Shown: positions 1 through 7,219, counted from the stretch's first letter. The stretch is 19,364 nt of DNA from Clostridium sp. UBA4746 (GCA_002403785.1 DHIM01000152.1:1-19364); one strand, 5' to 3'. Notes: generated by a model not told the origin, from the sequence alone. Numbers and translations: made by a program.

Positions 1-185
1 CTTAATATTTCATACAAGTCTTTTGATAACTGAAAGTCATTTAAATATTTGTACATATCAAGTATAGCGGTTAGCATTGCTACCTGTTTTTCATAATCAT
101 TTATTTTGCTAATATACTTTAAGGTCTGTGCCTCCATTAATTCTTGGTACTTATTGTACTCTATTTCGGAATCTGTATTTACCAC
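1..185 (-). CDS. Probable diguanylate cyclase, N-terminal part (partial)
   Basis: Reading leftwards from a GTG at 185 (GAGGTG ribosome site at 197-192, six-base spacer) gives 61 codons with no stop before the window edge. The peptide has a Glu/Lys-rich, probably helical start and then segments of the type KQVAMLTAILD and KDLYEIL. From memory, this resembles the N-terminal helix and beginning of the GAF region in clostridial GGDEF (c-di-GMP-synthesising) proteins. No GGDEF motif lies inside the window, so the enzymatic call is inference. The out-of-frame ATG at 189 stops after 12 codons and is not the start. The downstream part lies beyond base 1. Confidence 0.5.
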   Translation of the reverse strand, partial: MVNTDSEIEYNKYQELMEAQTLKYISKINDYEKQVAMLTAILDMYKYLNDFQLSKDLYEIL

Positions 186-240
186 ACATAACACCTCACA
201 AAATTCTAATATTTAATCTATATCTAATGCTGAAAGTATT

Positions 241-375
241 CATTAATGTTAATTAATGGTATATAGCTATTTATCTATTCTAAAGTAAACATAAAAATAT
301 AAAACAAATACACCTTTGTTATGTAATTATATTGAAATAGACATAAATTTCAAGGAGTATTATTTATAATAATAC
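241..375. repeat. Three small inverted repeats in an AT-rich intergenic region
   Basis: Between the leftward cyclase gene and the ORF at 431 there are three short perfect inverted repeats: 241-247/252-258 (CATTAAT arms), 332-338/347-353 (TTGAAAT arms) and 357-364/368-375 (GTATTATT arms). They could be operators or weak hairpins in a divergent promoter region. In DNA this AT-rich, repeats of this size also arise by chance. No confident -35/-10 pair was found. Confidence 0.25.
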
Positions 376-430
376 ACCAATTAATAATACAAATAAAGTG
401 TGAATTTAAAATATAGAAGAGATATTTTAT

Positions 431-601
431 ATGTCAATAAACAGAGTTCTGATTTCACATGTTAAAACTGAATTAAACAACTTTAAAATGGGAGATGCAT
501 TATATATATTTGTTAACTATGAAGATCAAAAATCACAGAAAATATATGATAATAATATGAAATCTCGGTCAGGTCAATGCCAATCTTTTGGAATTTCTTA
601 A
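431..601 (+). CDS. Small hypothetical protein, 56 aa
   Basis: An ATG at 431, with a weak purine-rich GAAGAG upstream, opens a 56-codon frame ending in TAA at 599-601. The product is mixed hydrophilic and hydrophobic, with an internal stretch ALYIFVNYEDQK, and has no signal peptide, membrane segment or metal motif. I do not recognise a family. Downstream at 609-683 the frame used by the rubredoxin start is also open (it reads GYGCGGSLGELL and onward), so the whole 431-743 stretch could be a decayed locus rather than a working small gene. Confidence 0.35.
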   Translation: MSINRVLISHVKTELNNFKMGDALYIFVNYEDQKSQKIYDNNMKSRSGQCQSFGIS

Positions 602-683
602 GAGTTGAGGCTATGGTTGCGGTGGCAGCCTAGGAGAGTTATTGAATAATATAATATTTGATAAATTAAGAGGAGATGTATTT

Positions 684-743
684 ATGAATAAGTATGTTTG
701 TTTAGTTTGTGATTACAAGTATGATCCGGAAATCTTTGGATAA
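684..743 (+). pseudogene. Truncated rubredoxin (first 19 codons only)
   Basis: A good AGGAGA ribosome site precedes the ATG at 684. The 19-aa product begins MNKYVCLVCDYKYDPE, which matches the start of rubredoxin: the first CxxC of the iron knuckle followed by the YDP motif. Rubredoxins are about 52-54 aa and need a second CPxCG knuckle. Here TAA follows at codon 20 and no second knuckle occurs downstream. Shifted by one base, the frame reads LDNQKN, similar to the DNQNN that follows the first knuckle in some rubredoxins, so a frameshift is likely. The homology is then lost by about 770. It is a remnant that cannot bind a rubredoxin iron centre. Confidence 0.75.
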
Positions 744-875
744 TCAAAAAAACACTTTACTGCTATCCATTTATGTTTTAAAAATCCACAGTTTGAAAAT
801 ACTCCATATATTAAGCCTATTATTAAAGTTCCTATACCACCATATTTTACTAGATAATTTCGTGAAGTTCGCTAC
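735..875 (-). pseudogene. Possible remnant of a small integral membrane protein
   Basis: Read leftwards, one frame is open from about 870 to a stop near 715. It gives a coherent hydrophobic segment, GGIGTLIIGLIYGVFSNCGF, followed by LKHKWIAVK. This helix-then-WGFFKHKW-like pattern resembles a transmembrane region of DUF2269-like small membrane proteins (recollection, not a search). There is no start codon with a ribosome site, a stop lies just upstream in frame, and the reading runs into the rubredoxin remnant. If real, it is a decayed fragment. Confidence 0.3.
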
Positions 876-885
876 AGCTATATTG

Positions 886-1086
886 TCAATTAGATGTAGC
901 TTCTTCGGCGTCTTTAATGCTCTGTTGTTTTGATGCGATAAGAGCCATTAGATCTCCAATTGAAGTGAGCAAACCACCTAAAATTTCTATTTCTGATGGT
1001 GTTAGACCCTTTGAAAAATTAAGTGAAAGAGCACTTGCAAGGATTACAAGTTGTTCAGCATCTAAATCATTTAAAAAAAAAGACAT
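886..1086 (-). CDS. Small conserved clostridial protein, 66 aa, unknown function
   Basis: A strong AGAGGTGA ribosome site six bases upstream of the ATG at 1086 supports this leftward gene. The protein starts MSFFLNDLDAEQLVILASAL and contains LTPSEIEILGGLLTSIGDLM and a C-terminal SKQQSIKDAEEATSN. It is helical and amphipathic, without cysteines, signal peptide or a clear membrane span. Its pattern (LDAEQLV, then a block of small hydrophobics, then a Leu/Gly-rich helix) resembles small clostridial proteins of the DUF6774 type, which occur in many divergent copies per genome. The function is unknown. It is transcribed divergently from the sorting-signal protein gene. An overlapping open frame on the other strand at 917-1105 is its shadow. 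Confidence 0.7.
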   Translation of the reverse strand: MSFFLNDLDAEQLVILASALSLNFSKGLTPSEIEILGGLLTSIGDLMALIASKQQSIKDAEEATSN

Positions 1087-1224
1087 AGCAAATCACCTCT
1101 TATAAAAGTATATGCTGAACCATGGTAAAATGTGATTTACATAGATTAGGTCATAAAGAAAAAAAGCATTAACCACTTGATAAAATACTTGGATAATATT
1201 TACTAATTAACCAAATATAACTTG

Positions 1225-1253
1225 TTTACAGTTTGTTAACAACATGTTATAGT
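1225..1253 (+). promoter_or_regulatory. Sigma-A promoter with a palindromic operator candidate
   Basis: TTTACA at 1225-1230 and TATAGT at 1248-1253 are 17 bases apart, with an extended -10 TG at 1245-1246. The 10-base palindrome TTGTTAACAA (1233-1242) sits in the spacer, where a bound repressor would block polymerase. It would drive the gene starting at 1294 and the sortase behind it. The palindrome resembles fused Rex half-sites but lacks the usual four-base gap. Confidence 0.6.
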
Positions 1254-1293
1254 TTAATTAAATGGGAAAAAATATCATATGGAGGTAGATGAC

Positions 1294-2673
1294 ATGACAA
1301 AATTCAAATCAAGGGTTTGCTCCTTTATATTTGCTATAGCTATGTTGGTGTTTGTATTGCCAATTTCTTTAGTAAATGCGCAAACAAAAACGCTTACAGA
1401 TGCCATATTGAGGACAAGTAAGGCAACATCAGTCGAAGGCAATGGGAAATTAAGTCTGACTTTTAAGGCTGAAGGACTTTCAGAACAAGATCAACAAGAC
1501 TTTGCAATCATAAGTGAAATTTTAGACAACTTACAAGTAAGTTTCAATTCGAAATCATCTGAAAATAGTGAAGGAACGGTTTCAAGGCAATATGTTGAAA
1601 TGTCAGCAAATATAGGTGGAAGTCCTTATAGTGGAGAATTATGGAGTGATGTAAACCTTACAGGTAAAACCCATATAGTTCGAGGAATAATAAAATCCCC
1701 ACAGCTATTTGAAATGATGTTGTCACCTGAATATATGAATAAATATATGTTGATAGATTTTGAGCAGATGAAGAAAATTCCAGAAATGCAAGCTGAATTA
1801 GGTAGTATGGATTTTGGCAAAATGATAAGTGAAAACAAAGAACTACAACAATTGATTTTAACTATTTTTGAAAAATATTCAACACAATTAAACTTAAATT
1901 ATAGCTTGCTATCTAATAATGGATATGTATATGAAGTTAAAATTGATGATGCCCAATTTAAAGACATTATAAGAAAAGTGGTTAATTTAACGGCGAAAAA
2001 TAAAGAGGTACAAGATCTTATAAGAGATTTAATTCTTACAGAAATGAAAAATAGTGGAGCATCAACTGAGGAAATTAATAGTACAAAAGGTGATATGAAC
2101 CAGATGTTTACTATACTTGAATCACAAGAGTTCTTAGATGATTTTAATCAAATTATGGACAAGCTTAAGGATGTAAAGATACTTGGCGATAATGGAATTG
2201 ATATTGTTTATACAATAGATGAAGAGGGATATGTTATAAGTACAAAATGTGATATAGAATTTGTTGCAGATATGGCAAGGTTAGATAAAGTCTTTGGCGA
2301 AAGTGCAACTGCAACTGAGAGTATTCCAACAGGTATATATACAGCGGGTATACATTTTGAAGTAAATAACAGCAATATCAATGGAAAAGTAAATATTGCA
2401 TTACCGACACTTACTTCAGCAAATTCATTTAGTTACGCGAAATTATTTGACGAACCAAATGCACAACCAATAAAAGTAATTACTGCAGCTATAAAGAGCG
2501 GTAAGACCACTAACAATAGTAATGTGGGAGGAAAACAGGTAGTTGTCACAAATACTGTTATAGGCGGTCAACTTCCGAAGACCTCCACACATTTGTATGA
2601 GTTGCTTCTTATCGGCGTTGTTTTAACGTTGCTCGGAGCCTTAGGTTGGAAAAGCAAAAAACATTATGAATAA
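1294..2673 (+). CDS. Secreted cell-wall-anchored protein with LPKTS sorting signal
   Basis: The start is the ATG at 1294, six bases after GGAGGT; the in-frame ATG at 1279 overlaps that ribosome site. The product has 459 aa. Residues 1-29 form a signal peptide (MTKFKSR, hydrophobic core, then VNA before Gln30). Residues 30-420 form a hydrophilic extracellular region that I cannot assign, with long charged helices in the middle. The C-terminus has a complete sorting signal: LPKTS at 427-431, a hydrophobic span and the basic tail WKSKKHYE. LPxTS/LPxTA motifs are known for class D-type sortases (YhcS of Bacillus subtilis with LPDTS substrates). The sortase gene overlaps its end, so the protein is very probably the dedicated substrate, linked to peptidoglycan through Thr430. 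Base composition rises sharply near the sorting signal. Confidence 0.85.
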   Translation: MTKFKSRVCSFIFAIAMLVFVLPISLVNAQTKTLTDAILRTSKATSVEGNGKLSLTFKAEGLSEQDQQDFAIISEILDNLQVSFNSKSSENSEGTVSRQYVEMSANIGGSPYSGELWSDVNLTGKTHIVRGIIKSPQLFEMMLSPEYMNKYMLIDFEQMKKIPEMQAELGSMDFGKMISENKELQQLILTIFEKYSTQLNLNYSLLSNNGYVYEVKIDDAQFKDIIRKVVNLTAKNKEVQDLIRDLILTEMKNSGASTEEINSTKGDMNQMFTILESQEFLDDFNQIMDKLKDVKILGDNGIDIVYTIDEEGYVISTKCDIEFVADMARLDKVFGESATATESIPTGIYTAGIHFEVNNSNINGKVNIALPTLTSANSFSYAKLFDEPNAQPIKVITAAIKSGKTTNNSNVGGKQVVVTNTVIGGQLPKTSTHLYELLLIGVVLTLLGALGWKSKKHYE

Positions 2674-3268
2674 AGTAAAACTATCGTGGGGCAAGATTTC
2701 CATGGTTACTGTTCTTTCTTTGGCGTTTATGATCTTTGGGATAGGATGTATTTCTTGGGCAACGTTTAGTATATGGTCACAGTCTAACAATTCTGTGGAG
2801 GCAGTCCCAGGCCGCGTTTCCATCCCTACAACCGCAGCAGCTAAAACCATTTACCCTGTATATCCTGCTGATGGTGACAATATTGGAAATCTGACGATTC
2901 CAGCCTTAAAGCAGAAACTACCCATCGTCCAGGGGACTGGTGTGAATGAGTTAAAGAAAGGAGTAGGTCACTTTATACAAAGTGTACTTCCAGGAGAAAA
3001 AGATAATTGTGTTTTTTCCGGACATCGAGATACTGTTTTCAGTCAAATAGGCAATTTGATAATAGGGGACCAATTGATTGTGCAAACATCGGCTGGTATA
3101 TTCACTTATGAGGTGAACGGTACGCGAATTGTCCGTGAAGACGACAAAACAGTTATTGTACCGACTGACCATGCAGTCCTGACGCTGACCACTTGCTATC
3201 CATTCAATTTTATTGGTAATGCTCCGGATCGCTATATCGTCTCCGCAACTTTAATAAAAAGTAAATAA
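2666..3268 (+). CDS. Class D-type sortase
   Basis: A 200-aa membrane-anchored transpeptidase that cleaves a sorting signal and joins the protein to the cell wall. Residues 12-36 form the N-terminal membrane anchor. The catalytic domain (about 62-200) opens with GNLTIPAL and carries the full triad: His120 in SGHRDTVF, Cys177 in LTTCYPF and Arg189 in APDRYIV. Length, single N-terminal anchor and the TTCYPF motif fit class D (YhcS/SrtD). The ATG at 2666 overlaps the last eight bases of the substrate gene and has no good ribosome site, which suggests translational coupling. The gene is richer in G+C than most of its surroundings (about 28-29 of 60 bases in several blocks counted), so this module may have been acquired. 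Confidence 0.9.
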   Translation: MNKVKLSWGKISMVTVLSLAFMIFGIGCISWATFSIWSQSNNSVEAVPGRVSIPTTAAAKTIYPVYPADGDNIGNLTIPALKQKLPIVQGTGVNELKKGVGHFIQSVLPGEKDNCVFSGHRDTVFSQIGNLIIGDQLIVQTSAGIFTYEVNGTRIVREDDKTVIVPTDHAVLTLTTCYPFNFIGNAPDRYIVSATLIKSK

Positions 3269-3397
3269 ACCCTTTAAAACAATAAAAAAGGTGAAAATAT
3301 CTTATCTCCGACGTTGGTTATTGGTTTTCAGCAAAAATACTCTTCGAAGAAACAACTAAGATAAGACCAGATTCTTAGTAAATAACGAGATCAATTG

Positions 3398-3424
3398 AAG
3401 GCATTCAGTAGGGTGCCTTTTTAT
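3398..3424 (+). terminator. Rho-independent terminator after the sortase gene
   Basis: AAGGCA (3398-3403) pairs with TGCCTT (3414-3419) around a ten-base loop, and the right arm runs into TTTATT. It lies 130 bases past the sortase stop and closes the two-gene operon. The stem is short, so termination may be leaky. Confidence 0.6.
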
Positions 3425-3668
3425 TGTATAGAAAATTACTAGCAGATAGTAGCTTTTAGGGTAAGTACGTTCATAGTTTTAGAAAATAATATAATCATCC
3501 ATAAGTAGAAACATTAAAAATTAATATTAGTATTAAGGGATATCTAAAAATCATCAAAAAATAAATATAGAGATTTTTCAATACATTATATGTCTTATAA
3601 GATATAATAAACAAATGTAAGAAGAAAATATTAAAAAATGTAAATATCTTTTAGAATGGGTGAAATAT
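3425..3668 (+). promoter_or_regulatory. AT-rich leader region of the histidine kinase gene
   Basis: No gene is seen here. A small hairpin, TACTA/TAGTA, lies near 3436-3450. A TATAAT at 3603-3608 is a plausible -10 for the kinase gene, but the best -35 candidates (TTCAAT, TTTTCA at 3575-3582) sit 20-22 bases away, so the promoter is weak or uses another sigma factor. Confidence 0.3.
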
Positions 3669-5534
3669 ATGAATGAAAAATTGAGTATAATTGTTTGCAA
3701 AAATTTTGCTGACGAAGTTGAACTTATAATAAAGAAAAACAATATGAAGAATGTTGAAATTGTAGCTTGTATCCCTGAGTGTATCTATGGTGAAATCGGA
3801 CAAAATGATCAGTTAGAAGCAATTAAGAGATGTCAAGAAACCAATAATAAAATTATCATTATTGGTGGTACATGCTGTACTAGTTTAAAAAAAATTGTAA
3901 TTGATAGTGAAAAGTGTAAAATACATAGACTTGAATATTGTTTTGAATTACTTACTAACAGAGATATAATTAACCAGTTTGTTAGTGAAAAAACATATCT
4001 TGTTACATCAGGGTGGCTTAGAAATTGGGAAAAAAATATTGGAATTTTAGGGATTGATAATGAGCATGCAAAAATTATTTTAAGGAAATTTGCCGTGAAA
4101 ATTAGACTTTTAGATACAGGAGTTTTTGAGGATAGTTTAAAAAAACTTGAGAAATTCGCAGAGTATGTAAATCTTCCTTATGATTGTATTTCTGTAGGAT
4201 TAGATTTTTTTAGTATGTTTATAGAAAAAGATGTACTGGAATGGCATTTGGAATGTGAAAGAAGAGAAACAACTTTTGCACTGGCAAAAACAACTAGACA
4301 GGTTGCTGATCGTACGTCGGCTAAACAGCAACTTTCCTATATATTAAATAACATTCATGAGGGCGTATATATTATAGATTCAAATTATAAAGCAATATTT
4401 GTAAATAAAGCCGTAGGAAAATTGGTAAGTCTTAATGATTTTAGAGATATTATAGGTAAAAGCGTATTTGATGTCGTCCCGAATGAATATCGTGAAATTG
4501 TACTTGGAAGATTTAAAAATATACTAGATAATAGAGTATCGGCACCTTTATTTGAAGAAAAATTCATAAAATACGATGGCTGTATTATAGATGTTGAAAT
4601 ATATTCTGGAGCCATTGAATATGAAGGCAATTGGTGCATACTTAGTGTGGTAAGAAATATATCAGAACGTAAAAACTCTGAGAATCTTAAGTCGAAAATT
4701 GCCGAGCAAAATAAATTGTTAGATGATGCAAGGGAATATGATAAGTTAAAGAATGAATTTTTTTGCAATTTATCACATGAACTTAGAACACCAATAAATG
4801 TAATGCTTAGTGCACTTCAATTACTGAATTTGAATGAAACAAATAAATTCAGCATTGAAAATGAAGTGAAAGTAAAGAAATATTATAATATCATGAAGCA
4901 AAATAGTTATAGGTTATTAAGGTTAGTAAATAATTTAATTGATATTACCAAAATTGATGCAGGATATTTTAATATGAGATTAAAAAATGAAAATATTGTG
5001 GCCATTATGGAAGATATAACTATGTCTGTAACAGATTACGCGGAACAAAGAGGATTAGGGCTTATTTTTGATACTGATATTGAAGAAAAAAGAATAGTTT
5101 GTGATGCAGATAAAATTGAAAGAATAATATTAAATCTTCTTTCTAATGCAATAAAATTCACTCCGCCTGGAGGAAACATATTTGTGAATATTACAGATAA
5201 AGACTCAGGTATACTTGTATCTGTAAAAGATACAGGTGTTGGAATTCCTACTGATATGAAATTGTCTATTTTTGAAAGGTTTGTACAGGTAGATAAATCT
5301 CTTTCAAGAAATAGAGAGGGGAGTGGTATCGGTCTTTCTCTTGTAAAATCTCTTGTTGAGATGCAAGGGGGCACAATTAGGGTTGAGAGCCAATATGGCA
5401 GTGGCAGTGAATTTATAATTGAACTTCCTGAGACGGGTTTGTCAGAAAGCGAAACGATTATTTTAGATGCAAATATAGTTAGGGAAAGTAACATAGAAAG
5501 GATAAAGATAGAGTTTTCGGACATATACGATTGA
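3669..5534 (+). CDS. Soluble PAS sensor histidine kinase with DUF1638-like N-terminus
   Basis: The start chosen is the ATG at 3669, five bases after GGGTGA; the GTG at 3660 overlaps that ribosome site. The product has 621 aa and no membrane span, so it senses a cytoplasmic signal. Residues 1-195 resemble DUF1638: an IIIIGGTCC turn, then the segment TYLVTSGWLRNW and RLLDTGVF. The region holds about eight cysteines, including a CC pair near residue 70. Residues 220-340 are a PAS domain (HEGVYIIDSNYKAIFVN). The kinase core is complete: H-box FFCNLSHELRTP with phospho-acceptor His370, N-box near Asn493, G1 DTGVGIP, F-box IFERFVQV and G2 GSGIGLSLVK. No response regulator lies beside it, so it is an orphan. 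DUF1638 genes are best known from methanogens near corrinoid methyltransferases; a metal or corrinoid ligand is only a guess. Confidence 0.85.
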   Translation: MNEKLSIIVCKNFADEVELIIKKNNMKNVEIVACIPECIYGEIGQNDQLEAIKRCQETNNKIIIIGGTCCTSLKKIVIDSEKCKIHRLEYCFELLTNRDIINQFVSEKTYLVTSGWLRNWEKNIGILGIDNEHAKIILRKFAVKIRLLDTGVFEDSLKKLEKFAEYVNLPYDCISVGLDFFSMFIEKDVLEWHLECERRETTFALAKTTRQVADRTSAKQQLSYILNNIHEGVYIIDSNYKAIFVNKAVGKLVSLNDFRDIIGKSVFDVVPNEYREIVLGRFKNILDNRVSAPLFEEKFIKYDGCIIDVEIYSGAIEYEGNWCILSVVRNISERKNSENLKSKIAEQNKLLDDAREYDKLKNEFFCNLSHELRTPINVMLSALQLLNLNETNKFSIENEVKVKKYYNIMKQNSYRLLRLVNNLIDITKIDAGYFNMRLKNENIVAIMEDITMSVTDYAEQRGLGLIFDTDIEEKRIVCDADKIERIILNLLSNAIKFTPPGGNIFVNITDKDSGILVSVKDTGVGIPTDMKLSIFERFVQVDKSLSRNREGSGIGLSLVKSLVEMQGGTIRVESQYGSGSEFIIELPETGLSESETIILDANIVRESNIERIKIEFSDIYD

Positions 5535-5594
5535 AGCTGTTAAAGAGGTTTTCTTCTTATTTGGTTAAAAAATAATAATTTTACCCCTAAATTT

Positions 5595-5646
5595 AAACAA
5601 TTAGACAATGGACGGCTAATCCAATATCTAATTGTTTTATTGTTTT
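5595..5646 (+). terminator. Terminator after the histidine kinase gene
   Basis: A perfect 11-bp stem (5595-5605 AAACAATTAGA with 5627-5637) encloses a 21-base loop and is followed by TATTGTTTTAATG. It is the only strong hairpin between the kinase stop and the next gene remnant. Confidence 0.7.
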
Positions 5647-5770
5647 AATGACATTATATAAATTGGTAACATTGTGTGGATAACTTCTGTTTTCTAAAAC
5701 TTAATCTGTGGATTAATTTTTTCTTCCAAGTCTACATTGAAGAAAGGTTCTTCCTTAAAAGTAAACATAA

Positions 5771-6037
5771 GTTAAAGTGACTCCTTTTATATGGAAAAAT
5801 GTTGAAAGCTTAAGGAATGTTGCAATTTCATGTTTTATAATTACAGGTTGTTATGTGATCAATTTTTTTATTAATAATCAATACTTAAATTTCAAGTTAA
5901 TAGAAATTGATACTAAAGGAATTCATACGGACATTGAATTTATAATTTTCTTCTTTGCAGGTTGTTTTACACTAGTTCTTTCTAAGGTTTTTAAACATGC
6001 AATTGAAGTTAAAGAAGAAAATGACTTTACTATATAG
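5771..6037 (+). pseudogene. DUF2975 membrane protein, N-terminally truncated
   Basis: The open frame 5771-6037 encodes the C-terminal half of a DUF2975 protein: TPFIWKNVESLR, then the helix ISCFIITGCYVINFF, the IDTKGIHTDIEF loop, the helix FIIFFFAGCFTLVLSKVF and the ending EVKEENDFTI. Full-length relatives have about 150-170 aa and four spans; only the last two remain. An in-frame TAA lies at 5768-5770. The first possible start (GTG 5777) has no ribosome site and would begin in mid-domain. Members of this family usually sit directly before a YozG-type XRE regulator, as here. It looks like a gene that lost its 5' half; an alternative is a still-translated two-helix fragment. Confidence 0.75.
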
Positions 6038-6073
6038 ATATTCGCGTTATATGAATAAATTGAGGTGAAATAC

Positions 6074-6283
6074 ATGGCAATAATAGTGAATCTAGATGTA
6101 ATGATGGCAATAAGAAAAATTTCTTTATCTAAACTAGCAAGTAGAGTAGGAATTACGAATTCCAATTTGTCTATATTAAAAACCAATAAAACAAAAGTAA
6201 TAAGATTTTCTACCCTTGAGGCTATATGCAAAGAACTTCAGTGTCAGCCAGGAGAAATTTTAGAATACAGAGAAGAAAATTGA
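6074..6283 (+). CDS. YozG-like XRE/Cro-family transcriptional regulator
   Basis: A 69-aa one-domain helix-turn-helix protein. The ATG at 6074 follows GAGGTGA by five bases; the GTG at 6065 overlaps that site and is rejected. The Cro/C1-type HTH covers almost the whole protein: LDVMMAIRKISLSKLASRVG, the turn ITNSNLSILK (recognition helix), the segment RFSTLEAICKELQCQPGEIL and the short tail EYREEN. The family is known as the small partner of DUF2975 membrane proteins and probably regulates that locus. Its partner here is truncated, so the regulator may be an orphan or may have other targets. Length and all core positions look intact. Confidence 0.9.
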   Translation: MAIIVNLDVMMAIRKISLSKLASRVGITNSNLSILKTNKTKVIRFSTLEAICKELQCQPGEILEYREEN

Positions 6284-6316
6284 TAAAAGGGGGTTAACTT
6301 TAAGAACTCCCTTTTA
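6284..6316. terminator. Bidirectional terminator between convergent genes
   Basis: TAAAAGGG (6284-6291) pairs perfectly with CCCTTTTA (6309-6316). The A-run on the left arm and T-run on the right arm let it serve the XRE gene from the left and the cyclase-family gene from the right. Confidence 0.6.
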
Positions 6317-6345
6317 ATATATAAATATATGCAATAATAAATTTT

Positions 6346-6987
6346 CTATATATTTTCTATAGAAATAGCCCGTACTGGTGAACCGTCAGCGTTTTTATTT
6401 TTCAGAGGCATAATACTTAAAATAAAATACTCATTGGTAATAGAGTCTAAATTCGTTAGGTTCTCAATAATTATGATGTTCTTTGGCATTAATATTTTAT
6501 GAACTGCAAATGTGACCGAGTTTATATCATCAATTGAAATAGCATCAATACCAATTCCCTTTAAATTAAATTCTGACAACCATTTGGCTGCTTCCTCACT
6601 CAAAGAAGGAAAATCTTCATAATATTTTTTATCTCCCCAGTATTTACTCCAGCCTGTTTTTATTATAAGGAATTCGATATTATTTATTTTTTTCTCATAG
6701 GGCTTTAAACTATCAACATCTATTACTTCCATCTTTTCATTTGAAAAATCCAGAATAGTTGCATTTCCAATAAAATGTGCTATATCTAAATTATCTAAAT
6801 AAGGTCCATTGCTCAACATATGTGCTGGCGCGTCTATATGTGTACCGGTATGTGAGTACATAGTGATTTTCGCTTCTTGAAAGCCATCATTTTCCAATAT
6901 ATTTGCTTTTTCAAAAATTGGCTGTTCAGTTCCTGGAAAAACTGGCATATCCGGATAAATAGTATGTGTTAAATCAGTGATTTTCAT
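6346..6987 (-). CDS. Cyclase / kynurenine formamidase-family metal hydrolase
   Basis: A 213-aa member of the PF04199 family, which includes KynB formamidase and related metal-dependent hydrolases. The ATG at 6987 follows GGGAGGA. The N-terminus ITDLTHTIYPDMPVFPGT is typical, and residues 45-57 carry the metal-binding signature SHTGTHIDAPAHM (His46, His50, Asp52, His56). Further family features are KTGWSKYW and the loop GIGIDAISID. The protein is soluble and has no signal peptide. No other tryptophan-degradation gene is present, so the substrate cannot be assigned; KynB proper is usually found with kynureninase genes. It forms its own transcription unit. Confidence 0.85.
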   Translation of the reverse strand: MKITDLTHTIYPDMPVFPGTEQPIFEKANILENDGFQEAKITMYSHTGTHIDAPAHMLSNGPYLDNLDIAHFIGNATILDFSNEKMEVIDVDSLKPYEKKINNIEFLIIKTGWSKYWGDKKYYEDFPSLSEEAAKWLSEFNLKGIGIDAISIDDINSVTFAVHKILMPKNIIIIENLTNLDSITNEYFILSIMPLKNKNADGSPVRAISIENI

Positions 6988-7219
6988 AATAATCCTCCCA
7001 TTCTGATTAAATAATATTATTATCTTATTATAATATATTAGTGTTAAGAAAAGCCATCAATTTTATTTAATATCCATTATAAAAATTATTATCTAGCATC
7101 ACAATATCGCCGAAGTTTCTAAGGTGTGAAGTTCCTTTAAGATTAAATGATAAATAAGTAAAGTACCTATTATAGCCTTTTACTTTTTAAAAAATGTCTA
7201 TTCTATAGGTACCATGATA
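6988..7219. other. Intergenic region with two inverted repeats
   Basis: There is no gene here. GTACCTAT (7163-7170) and ATAGGTAC (7205-7212) form an inverted repeat just after the helicase stop. Overlapping it, AAGTAAA (7156-7162) pairs with TTTACTT (7179-7185). Either could end leftward transcription of the helicase, but neither has a good T-run, so termination is uncertain. The right-hand end next to 6988 would hold the promoter of the cyclase-family gene; none is clear. Confidence 0.3.

Noticed and set aside
709..933. 74-aa open frame on +
   Set aside because: It starts inside the rubredoxin remnant, has no ribosome site, runs into the antisense 66-aa gene and shows no protein-like pattern beyond LDNQKN, which is explained by the frameshift.
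917..1105. 62-aa open frame on +
   Set aside because: Exact antisense of the well-supported small gene at 886-1086 and lacking its own ribosome site.
3300..3365. Structured RNA (CTTATCT and AGATAAG ends, CTTCGAAG in between) after the sortase gene
   Set aside because: The closing helix is only seven pairs over more than 50 bases and no known RNA pattern fits; likely chance.
6346..6987. Naming the cyclase-family gene kynB
   Set aside because: The metal motif is shared by several functions and no tryptophan-catabolism neighbours are present.
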